Assembly: GCF_001598415.1 (NCBI RefSeq)
Contig: NZ_BCYX01000010.1
Location: 1 to 64,000, forward strand
Length of the DNA stretch: 64,000 nt
Origin: Sphingomonas mali NBRC 15500
GTDB lineage: Bacteria; Pseudomonadota; Alphaproteobacteria; Sphingomonadales; Sphingomonadaceae
Direction: 5' to 3'
This document shows, piece after piece, positions 27,808-34,961 of the stretch (its first letter is position 1; each line of letters starts with the position of its first letter). The translations under genes and the position numbers were made by a program. Under the pieces are notes generated by a model that ran no database searches, had not been told where the DNA came from, and saw only the letters and a list, made by a program, of their open reading frames with translations.

Positions 27808-28138
27808 AGGGTCTGCACTCAGTTACCGCGAGGTCGTGACGGAGCCTATTTTGGTGTCCGGCGAGGAGCAAGGAGGGAGCGATGCTGATAGCATCGTGAC
27901 CGACACGCGACGACGTCCGGGCGGCAAAATCGGCCCGCCGCTTCGCGGTTGCCCGCAGGAGCCCGCCGGTGAAGCAGGTCGCCATGCCCCCGGGCATGGC
28001 TGAAACTGTCCGGGGGACAGTTTCACCTGCTCACCGTCGCTTGCTTGCGCGTAGCTTTAGCTACGCGTCTGCGCTGCGCTCCTCGTCGGCGGGCTCCTGC
28101 GGGCAATCACGACCCTCACGGCAACTGAGTGCAGACCC
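27808..28138. repeat. 330-bp MITE-like element with terminal inverted repeats
   Basis: The ends are imperfect inverted repeats of about 33 bases: agggtctgcactcagtt... at 27808-27840 and ...aactgagtgcagaccct at 28105-28138. Inside are further hairpins: gatgctgatagcatc, gcccgcaggagcccgcc paired with ggcgggctcctgcgggc, gccatgcccccgggcatggc, gaaactgtccgggggacagtttc and cgcgtagctttagctacgcg. There is no transposase and no clear target-site duplication. The right end overlaps the 3' end of the TetR gene and supplies its last 25 codons and stop. Confidence 0.8.
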
Positions 28139-28816
28139 TAGTTGCCGCTCGGCGAGGCCGCGTGCCTCGTCGGCGGTGAAGCTGTCGGGCGACAGGCACA
28201 GTTCGAGCCATAGCCCATCGACCAAGGCGGTGATCGCGATCGCGGTCAGCCGCAGCTCGGTCTGTGCGATGCCGCAGTCGGCCAGCAATGCCTCGAGATC
28301 CTCGCGATACCGCGCGTAGATCGCGTCGTGACGCTCGGCGATCTGCGGCTTCCCGGTCAGGCTCCAGAAGGCGATCCAGGTCGCGAGCAACGCGCGATCG
28401 GCGATCGGCGGCGCGAAGCTCGCGGTGACATAGGCAGTGAGGCGTGCGCGCGCGTCGTCCCCCGCGGCGGCGACCGCGGCGGCCAGCGCATGGCTGACCT
28501 GATCGCCGACCGATGAATACGTCGCCGCGATCAGCGCCTCGATCCCGGCGAAATAGTGGTTGATCAATCCCGGCGACACACCCGCCTCGACCGCGATCGG
28601 CCGAACCGAGGCGCCGGTAGCGCCGTCACGCGCCAACACACGCGCGGTCGCCTCGATCAGGCTCTGGCGGCGCACATCGGGTTCGGCGCGCTTGCTTAGC
28701 CCTCTCCCGCCTGCGGGGGCATCGGGTCGGTCATCCCCCCGGGATGACCTGGACAGCGCGGGGCGCTGTCCACCCGATGCCGGTTGGGAGAGGGTCTTCT
28801 TTCTTCTTGTATCCAA
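28061..28816 (-). CDS. TetR/BetI-like transcriptional regulator with repeat-derived ends
   Basis: The DNA-binding helix-turn-helix is clear: SLIEATARVLARDGATGASVRPIAVEAGVSPGLINHYF, closest in style to BetI. The conserved protein should begin MSKRAEPDVRR, but the codon at 28697-28699 is CTA instead of ATG, directly at the edge of a palindromic repeat. The only in-frame ATG lies further upstream at 28816 inside the repeat and adds 39 residues. The last 25 residues (after GLAERQL) come from the 330-bp element at 27808-28138. So both termini are repeat-encoded; expression may be altered or lost. It is divergent from the Rieske oxygenase gene, its likely target. Confidence covers the core regulator, not the exact ends. 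Confidence 0.75.
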   Translation of the reverse strand: MDTRRKKTLSQPASGGQRPALSRSSRGDDRPDAPAGGRGLSKRAEPDVRRQSLIEATARVLARDGATGASVRPIAVEAGVSPGLINHYFAGIEALIAATYSSVGDQVSHALAAAVAAAGDDARARLTAYVTASFAPPIADRALLATWIAFWSLTGKPQIAERHDAIYARYREDLEALLADCGIAQTELRLTAIAITALVDGLWLELCLSPDSFTADEARGLAERQLGSALSCREGRDCPQEPADEERSADA

Positions 28817-28890
28817 AAGACCCTCACCGCTGCGACTAAGGCCGGCTGCGCCGACCTAAGTCTCGCTCCTCTCCCGCAAGCGGGAGAGGG
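28700..28890. repeat. mosaic palindromic repeat between TetR and Rieske genes
   Basis: Nested inverted repeats: an outer ccctctccc ... gggagaggg pair, gcatcgggt ... acccgatgc (28718-28781), ggacagcgc/gcgctgtcc, gggtcttctttcttc and a closing CTCTCCCGCAAGCGGGAGAG (28870-28889). The block covers the apparent original start of the TetR gene. Related modules (gggtcttcttc, ctctcccgcttgcgggagag) recur on the other side of the Rieske gene. Confidence 0.7.
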
Positions 28891-28948
28891 TATTGCCCAT
28901 TGCGAAACCTTATTATACGATCGTCCAACAAGCAACGGGAGTTCGCGC

Positions 28949-30127
28949 ATGGCGCATCGATACGCGGACATTGAGGATCACGATCCCGACGCCGACTGGA
29001 GCCTGCCCGGCTGGCTCTATACCGACCCCGAATATTTCGAGGTCGAGATGGCGCGCGTGCTGCGCCCGTCGTGGCAGATCGTCTGTCACGAGAGCGATAT
29101 CGCGAAGCCCGGCGACTTCCACACGCTCGACTATCTCGGCGAAAGCGTGATCGCCATCCGCGGCCAGGACGGCCAGGTCCGCGCGTTCGCCAATGTCTGC
29201 CGCCACCGCGCGATGCGGCTGGTCGAAGGGCCGGCGGGATGCGCGAAGAAGCTGGTCTGTCCGTATCACGCCTGGGCCTATGAGACCGACGGGCGGCTGT
29301 CGGGCGTGCCGATGAAGGGCGATTATCCCACGCTACGGCTCGAGGATAACGGGCTCGCCGGAGTAGACGTCGAGATCTGGCGCGGCTTCGTCTTTGTCCG
29401 GCTGGAGGATAATGGCGGCCCCTCGGTCGCGGCGATGATGGCGCCGTACGATCATGAGATCGCGCCCTATCGCTTCGAGGATATGCGCTGCATCAGCCCC
29501 GTTCGGTTGCGCGAGCGCCAGGTCAATTGGAAGAATGTCGGCGACAATTATTCGGACAACCTGCACATTCCGGTCGCGCATGACGGGCTGACGCGCCTCT
29601 TCGGGAAGAGCTACGCGATCGAGGCGCAGCCCTGGGTCGACAAGATGTCGGGCGGGATCGTCGATCGCGTGTCGGACAATGTGTGGGAGCGCTTCTATCA
29701 GAAGCATCTGCCGCGCGCGGATCATCTGCCAGAGGCGAACCAGCGGCTGTGGCTATACTATAAGCTCTGGCCCAACATGGCGTTCGACATCTACGCCGAC
29801 CAGATCGACTTCATGCAATGGCTGCCGCTGACGCCGACCACCAGCGTGCTGCGCGAAATGGCGCTCGCGCTCCCCGATGACCGTCGCGAGATGAAGCTGG
29901 TCCGCTACGCCAATTGGCGGATCAACCGCGTGGTCAATGCCGAGGACACCTGGCTGATCGAGCGCGTCCAGCAGGGCATGGCGAGCCAAAGTTATACCGC
30001 GGGGCCGATCGGCGCGAGCGAGGTTTGCCTGCGCAGTTTCGCCAGGAAGATCCGGCACCTCATCCCCGAGGCGCGCCAGCACCGCGCACCGGCGCCGGGA
30101 TGGTCGCGGCGGCCGAGGGTGGCCTAA
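28949..30127 (+). CDS. Rieske [2Fe-2S] ring-hydroxylating-type oxygenase, alpha subunit, 392 aa
   Basis: Non-heme iron oxygenase that uses electrons from a reductase/ferredoxin to activate O2. Seen: Rieske ligands C84-x-H86 and C104-x2-H107 in NVCRHRAMR...LVCPYHAW; catalytic iron ligands H206 and H211 in YSDNLHIPVAH, with the bridging Asp in GDNYSDN; and a later acidic ligand candidate in NAEDTWLIERVQ. The size and single-subunit layout resemble GbcA/stachydrine-type demethylases and related oxygenases more than two-subunit naphthalene dioxygenases. With a BetI-like regulator beside it, a quaternary amine or aromatic substrate is possible; the substrate cannot be read from sequence. ACGGGA precedes ATG 28949. 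Confidence 0.9.
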   Translation: MAHRYADIEDHDPDADWSLPGWLYTDPEYFEVEMARVLRPSWQIVCHESDIAKPGDFHTLDYLGESVIAIRGQDGQVRAFANVCRHRAMRLVEGPAGCAKKLVCPYHAWAYETDGRLSGVPMKGDYPTLRLEDNGLAGVDVEIWRGFVFVRLEDNGGPSVAAMMAPYDHEIAPYRFEDMRCISPVRLRERQVNWKNVGDNYSDNLHIPVAHDGLTRLFGKSYAIEAQPWVDKMSGGIVDRVSDNVWERFYQKHLPRADHLPEANQRLWLYYKLWPNMAFDIYADQIDFMQWLPLTPTTSVLREMALALPDDRREMKLVRYANWRINRVVNAEDTWLIERVQQGMASQSYTAGPIGASEVCLRSFARKIRHLIPEARQHRAPAPGWSRRPRVA

Positions 30128-30257
30128 ACCCCTCTCCCGCTTGCGGGAGAGGGAGGGGCCCGCGAAGCGGGAGGGTGAGGGTCTTCTTCCTTCTTCGGGC
30201 GACTTGAAAAAAGAAGAAGACCCTCACCCAACCCTCTCCCGCAAGCGGGAGAGGGCT
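30128..30257. repeat. mosaic palindromic repeat between Rieske and FAD oxidoreductase genes
   Basis: ccctctcccgcttgcgggagaggg at the left end is matched by ccctctcccgcaagcgggagaggg at the right. Between them gtgagggtcttcttc and gaagaagaccctcac form a second inverted pair around a short AT-rich loop. The block fills almost the whole intergenic space. Confidence 0.75.
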
Positions 30258-30276
30258 AGAAGAGTAAGGTGAGCAA

Positions 30277-31884
30277 ATGACCAAGAAATACGACGCGATC
30301 ATCATCGGCGGTGGCCATAACGGCCTGGTCTGCGCCTTCTACCTCGCGCGCGCCGGTCTCAAGGTCCGCGTGCTGGAACGGCGCGACATCGTCGGCGGTG
30401 CGGCGGTGACCGAGGAATTCCATCCCGGCTTCCGCAACTCGACCGCGAGCTACACGGTCAGCCTGCTCCGCCCCAAGGTGATCAAGGACATGCGCCTGCA
30501 CGAGCGCGGCTGGCGGATCATCGAGCGCACGATCAGCAACTTCTTCCCGCATGAAAACGGCTATCTCAAGCTCGGCGGCGGCGAAGACCGCACCCGCGCC
30601 GAATTCGCGCGCTACAGCCAGAAGGACGCCGATACCTTCCCCAAATATGAGGAAGCGCTCGAGCGCGTCGCCGACGTGCTGCGCGACCTGTCGCTCAAGA
30701 CGCCTCCCAATGCGGGTGGCGGCCTGCGCGCGCTGATTGCTGCCGCTGTGCAGGGCAAAAAGCTCGCCGGCATGCCTATCGAGGCGCAGCGCGACGTGAT
30801 GGACCTGTTCGTCAAGTCGGCGCGCGACTTCCTCGATGGCTGGTACGAGAACGAATATATCAAGGCGGCGTTCGGGTTCGACGCGGTGGTCGGCAATTAC
30901 GCCAGCCCCGACACGCCGGGCAGCGCCTATGTCCTGCTCCACCACGTCTTCGGCGAGATCAACGGCAAGAAGGGCATGTGGGGCCATTCGGTCGGCGGCA
31001 TGGGCGCGATCACCAAGTACATGGCCGAGGCGTGCGAGGAGGCTGGGGTCGAGATCAGCCTGGAAGCACCGGTCGCGCGCGTGCTGGTCGATGGCGGCAA
31101 GGTTGCCGGCGTCGTGCTGGAAAGCGGCGAGGAGATCGCCGCCTCCATCGTCGCCTCAAACGCGGGCCCGGCGTTGCTTTTCCGCCAATTGGTCGACCGC
31201 GCCGACCTGCCCGCCGAATTCGCGCATCGCATGGATCGCTTCAAGACCGGATCGGGCACGTTCCGGATGAACGTCGCGCTCAGCGAATTGCCCGATTTCA
31301 CCGTGCTGCCGGGCAAGGAAAAGGCCGAGCATCATACTTGCGGCATCATCATCTCGCCGACGCTCGATTATATGGATCAGGCATTCACCGACGCGAAGGC
31401 GTTCGGCTGGTCGAAAAAGCCTATCGTCGAGATGAAGCTGCCGACCTCGGTCGACGACAGCCTGGCGCCGCCGGGGATGCATATCGCCAGCCTGTTCTGC
31501 CAGCAATTCGCACCCAGGCTGCCTGATGGCCGCTCATGGGACGACGAGCGCGAGGCGGCGGCGGACCTGATCATCGACACGGTCAACGAGCACGCGCCGA
31601 ATTTCAAGGCGGCGATCATCGCGCGCCAGATCCATTCGCCGCTCGACCTCGAGCGCAAGTTCGGGCTGATCGGCGGCGACATCATGCACGGCAACATGTC
31701 GCTCGATCAGCTCTGGGCGGCGCGCCCGGTGCTCGGCCACGGTGATTATCGCTCGCCGATCAAGGGGCTCTATATGTGCGGCGCGGGCACGCATCCCGGC
31801 GGCGGCGTGACCGGCGCGCCCGGGCACAATGCCGCGCACGAAATCCTGCGCGACCGCTCGGTGCTAGGCCGGCTGTTCGGCTAG
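30277..31884 (+). CDS. FAD-dependent oxidoreductase, PYROXD2/phytoene-desaturase-like, 535 aa
   Basis: Seen: an N-terminal dinucleotide-binding motif IIIGGGHNGLVCAFYLARAG with the acidic strand end VLERRD; GGAAVTEEFHPGFRNS typical of the CrtI/PYROXD2 group; and a C-terminal FAD motif MCGAGTHPGGGVTGAPGHNAA. No signal peptide. The reaction is a flavin-linked oxidation of an unknown substrate. No other carotenoid genes are nearby, so a carotenoid role is unlikely. It follows the Rieske oxygenase on the same strand, separated by a palindromic block. Its last 21 bases overlap the convergent permease gene. Confidence 0.88.
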   Translation: MTKKYDAIIIGGGHNGLVCAFYLARAGLKVRVLERRDIVGGAAVTEEFHPGFRNSTASYTVSLLRPKVIKDMRLHERGWRIIERTISNFFPHENGYLKLGGGEDRTRAEFARYSQKDADTFPKYEEALERVADVLRDLSLKTPPNAGGGLRALIAAAVQGKKLAGMPIEAQRDVMDLFVKSARDFLDGWYENEYIKAAFGFDAVVGNYASPDTPGSAYVLLHHVFGEINGKKGMWGHSVGGMGAITKYMAEACEEAGVEISLEAPVARVLVDGGKVAGVVLESGEEIAASIVASNAGPALLFRQLVDRADLPAEFAHRMDRFKTGSGTFRMNVALSELPDFTVLPGKEKAEHHTCGIIISPTLDYMDQAFTDAKAFGWSKKPIVEMKLPTSVDDSLAPPGMHIASLFCQQFAPRLPDGRSWDDEREAAADLIIDTVNEHAPNFKAAIIARQIHSPLDLERKFGLIGGDIMHGNMSLDQLWAARPVLGHGDYRSPIKGLYMCGAGTHPGGGVTGAPGHNAAHEILRDRSVLGRLFG

Positions 31885-33150
31885 AGAGGTTTTGGGGCGC
31901 AGGAAATAGAGCGGGACGGCGGTCAGCATCAGGACGACGCTGAGCCCGGCCGCTTCCCATCCGGCTCCCCAGAAAGCGAACAGCGAAAACGCCAGGCCGA
32001 TCGCCGCGGCGGGGACCGCGATGCGCCGGACCAATGCAGCCACGCACACAGCGAAATAGAGCCACAAGGTCGCGCAGGACGCCAGGATCGCCATGAACTG
32101 GAACACGCCGCCCAGGGTCGGGCTCGCGGTGCAGAGGATCAATGCGGTCGCCAGCGCCGACGAGACGACCAGGACGCGGATCGGAACATCGCGCCTCGAT
32201 ACGCGCGCGAACCAGGCGGGCAGCAATCCGGCCCGCGCCATGCCGAGCGGTACCTCGCCCTGGATCAATACCCAGCCGTTGAGCGCACCGATCGCGGCGA
32301 TCGCGGCGAACAGCGCGACCAGCAGCGAGGCGCCGCTTCCCCAGAACTGGCCGACGAACAACGCGAAGGGCGCCGACGATTTGGCGACCGTGTCGGCAGA
32401 GAGGATCAGCACGATCGCCGAGCAGACCAGGATATAGAGCAAGCCGGTGACGGCGGTGCCCGCCATGCTGGCGCGCATGATGTTGCGCGCGGGATTGCGT
32501 ACGCGTTCGGCGGCGACGCCGGCGGATTCGAACCCCACCAATGGGAACAGTGTGAGCGTCACTGCGGTAGCCATGCTGACGATCACCGCATGACCGGTCG
32601 GCAAGGCTGGCAAATGCACATCGCCGCCTACGCCCAGCGACACCGCGATCACGATGACCGCGATCAACGGCGCCAGTTTGAGGATTGTCGTAACCACCTG
32701 GAATCGCCCCGCGGCGCGCGCGCCGGCAAGGTTGAGCAAGGTCAGCAGCCACAGCAAGGCGATCGATGTCAGCGCGCCCGACCAGGGAGTCGCGTTGAGC
32801 GGCGGGAAGATCGCCGCCAGATAGCTCGCCGCGGCGGTGGCGATCGCGGCGTTCGCGCACCATACCGACACCCAGTAGCTCCAGCCGACCAGCACCCCGG
32901 GAAATTCGCCCAGCGCCGCACCGGTGATCGCAACGGCGCCGGTCGCTTCCGGCATGGCCTGCGCCATCCGGCCGATCGTATAGGCGATGGCGAGCGCCCC
33001 GGCGATGCTGACGATCCAGGCGAGCGAGCCGGTCCAGCCGAACGGTGCGAGCGCCGCCGGCATCATGAAGATGCCCGATCCGATCATTCCCCCGACGACC
33101 AGCGCGGTCGCGGTCCAGAATCCGAAAGGCCTTTTGTCGCTGGTATCCAT
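31864..33150 (-). CDS. APC family amino acid permease, 428 aa
   Basis: Inner-membrane transporter of the amino acid-polyamine-organocation superfamily. Seen: about 12 hydrophobic segments and the first-helix signature GGMIGSGIFMMPAALAPFGW, closest to the AdiC/PotE/CadB-type exchangers and cationic amino acid permeases. The start is ATG 33150 (MDTSDKRPFGFW) with GGGGAG about 8 bases upstream; the ORF extends 9 codons further but with no better signal. It converges on the FAD oxidoreductase (21-base overlap), so the two form opposed units. Its substrate might be an amine or amino acid linked to the oxygenase locus; this is inference. Confidence 0.88.
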   Translation of the reverse strand: MDTSDKRPFGFWTATALVVGGMIGSGIFMMPAALAPFGWTGSLAWIVSIAGALAIAYTIGRMAQAMPEATGAVAITGAALGEFPGVLVGWSYWVSVWCANAAIATAAASYLAAIFPPLNATPWSGALTSIALLWLLTLLNLAGARAAGRFQVVTTILKLAPLIAVIVIAVSLGVGGDVHLPALPTGHAVIVSMATAVTLTLFPLVGFESAGVAAERVRNPARNIMRASMAGTAVTGLLYILVCSAIVLILSADTVAKSSAPFALFVGQFWGSGASLLVALFAAIAAIGALNGWVLIQGEVPLGMARAGLLPAWFARVSRRDVPIRVLVVSSALATALILCTASPTLGGVFQFMAILASCATLWLYFAVCVAALVRRIAVPAAAIGLAFSLFAFWGAGWEAAGLSVVLMLTAVPLYFLRPKTSLAEQPA

Positions 33151-33239
33151 CGCCCGGCTCCCCTCGACGCGCAGCAAAGCACGTCATCCCGCGCGGCGCC
33201 ACTGGTCCTTTTCCCGCGACCTGGGCTAGGACACTCATC

Positions 33240-34856
33240 ATGGCGAGCGGGGCACAGAGCGGAGCGGGCGGGATGGCAATGGCCGGGCGCTATCATCCGC
33301 GCCTGGTCGAGGCAGCGATGGCGCTCAACGACAACGCGCTGCACGTCGCCGAGCCGTTGCTCAAACAGCATCTCAAGGACGACCCGTTCGACGTCGCGGC
33401 GATGCGCATGCTGGCGGAGCTTGCTGGGCGGATCGGCCGCTATCGCGATTCCGAAGCGCTGCTGCGCCGCGCGATCGAGCTGTCGCCGGCCTTCACCGCC
33501 GCGCGCGCCAATCTCGCGCTCGTCCTTTATCGCCTCAACCGTCCGGCCGAGGCGATCAAAGAACTCGAGCAAGTGGTCGCCGAGGATCCCGACAATCCCG
33601 GCCATGCCAATCTTCAGGCGGCGGCGTTCGGCCGGGTCGGCGATTTCGATGGCGCGATCGCGCTCTATGACCGCGTGCTCAAGGACGCGCCCAACCAGCC
33701 GCGTGTGTGGATGACCTATGGTCACATCCTGAAGACCGTCGGACGCCAGCAGGACGGCATCGCCGCCTATCGCCGCGCGCTCGCGCTGATGCCGGCCCTG
33801 GGCGAGGCGTGGTGGAGCCTCGCCAATCTCAAGACGGTCAAGTTCGACGACGCGGATATTGCCGCAATGGAAGGCGCGCTCGCCGATCCGGGGATTTCGG
33901 ACGAGGATCGCTTCCACCTGGACTTCGCGCTGGGCAAGGCGTTCGAGGATCGCCGCCAGGCGGAAGCCGCGTTCCGCCATTACGATGCCGGCAATGCGTT
34001 GCGGCGCACGAAGCTGGTCTATGAGCCAGACGAGACGCGGCGCTTCGTCGATCGTTCGATCGCACAGTTCACTCCCGATTTCCTCGCGGAGCGCGCCGGC
34101 CAGGGGTGCGACGCACCCGACCCGATCTTCATCCTGGGCATGCCGCGCGCGGGGTCGACCCTGATCGAGCAGATCTTGTCGAGCCACAGCCTGGTCGAGG
34201 GCACGTCCGAACTGCCCGATATCCCGACCCTGGCGCGGCGTGACCAGAATTATCCCGAGGGCATGGCCGATTTTGCGCCCGACAAACTGCGCGCGCTGGG
34301 CGAGGAATATCTCAAGCGCACCCGGATCCAGCGCCGCACCGACCGGCCGTTCTTTATCGACAAATTGCCCAACAACTGGGCCCACCTGCCGTTCATCCAC
34401 CTGATCCTGCCCAAGGCGAAGATCATCGACGCGCGGCGGCATCCGCTCGGCTGCTGCTTCTCCAATTTCAAACAGCATTTCGCGCGCGGCCAGGCGTTCA
34501 GCTACGCGCTGGAGGATATGGGGCGCTATTATCGCGACTATGTGCGGCTGATGGCGCATGTCGATCGCGTGCTGCCCGGGCGGGTCCATCGCGTGATCTA
34601 CGAGGACATGGTCGACCATACCGAGCGCGAAGTGCGCGGCCTGCTCGCTTATTGCGGGCTGGAGTTCGAACCCGCGTGCCTCGCCTTTCACGAGACCGAG
34701 CGCGCGGTCCGCACGGCGAGCTCGGAACAGGTGCGCCAGCCGATTTTTCGCGAGGGGACTGAGGCTTGGAAGCCGTTCGAGCCGTGGCTGGATCCGCTCA
34801 AAACCGCATTGGGCGACGTGCTCGACGCCTATCCGGCCGCTCCGGCCGCGTTGTAA
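33240..34856 (+). CDS. tetratricopeptide-repeat sulfotransferase, 538 aa
   Basis: Seen: an N-terminal array of TPR helices (about 25-260; repeats such as AFTAARANLALVLYRLNRPAEAIKELEQ and GDFDGAIALYDRVLKDAP), then a PAPS-type sulfotransferase domain with the 5'-phosphosulfate loop FILGMPRAGSTLIEQIL and the 3'-phosphate-binding DARRHPLGCCFSNFKQHF. No signal peptide. Known: this TPR plus Sulfotransfer fusion is common in alphaproteobacteria and its acceptor is generally unknown. It begins 89 bases from the divergent permease and is followed by a TonB receptor on the same strand. Confidence 0.9.
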   Translation: MASGAQSGAGGMAMAGRYHPRLVEAAMALNDNALHVAEPLLKQHLKDDPFDVAAMRMLAELAGRIGRYRDSEALLRRAIELSPAFTAARANLALVLYRLNRPAEAIKELEQVVAEDPDNPGHANLQAAAFGRVGDFDGAIALYDRVLKDAPNQPRVWMTYGHILKTVGRQQDGIAAYRRALALMPALGEAWWSLANLKTVKFDDADIAAMEGALADPGISDEDRFHLDFALGKAFEDRRQAEAAFRHYDAGNALRRTKLVYEPDETRRFVDRSIAQFTPDFLAERAGQGCDAPDPIFILGMPRAGSTLIEQILSSHSLVEGTSELPDIPTLARRDQNYPEGMADFAPDKLRALGEEYLKRTRIQRRTDRPFFIDKLPNNWAHLPFIHLILPKAKIIDARRHPLGCCFSNFKQHFARGQAFSYALEDMGRYYRDYVRLMAHVDRVLPGRVHRVIYEDMVDHTEREVRGLLAYCGLEFEPACLAFHETERAVRTASSEQVRQPIFREGTEAWKPFEPWLDPLKTALGDVLDAYPAAPAAL

Positions 34857-34961
34857 AAACGCAACGCGTCGGCACGTAAATATCGTGCCCGCCGCTCTTC
34901 GCTTGACGAATGCTGCGTCTGCTAACACGCTAGCGTAACAAAAACGACATTGGGGACTTCG

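Noticed and set aside
27808..28138. The inverted-repeat element as a complete insertion sequence
   Set aside because: Only 330 bases, no transposase frame and no target duplication visible, so it can at most be a non-autonomous element.
30277..31884. Phytoene desaturase of a carotenoid pathway
   Set aside because: No crtB, crtY or crtZ nearby, and the sequence fits the broader PYROXD2-like group better.
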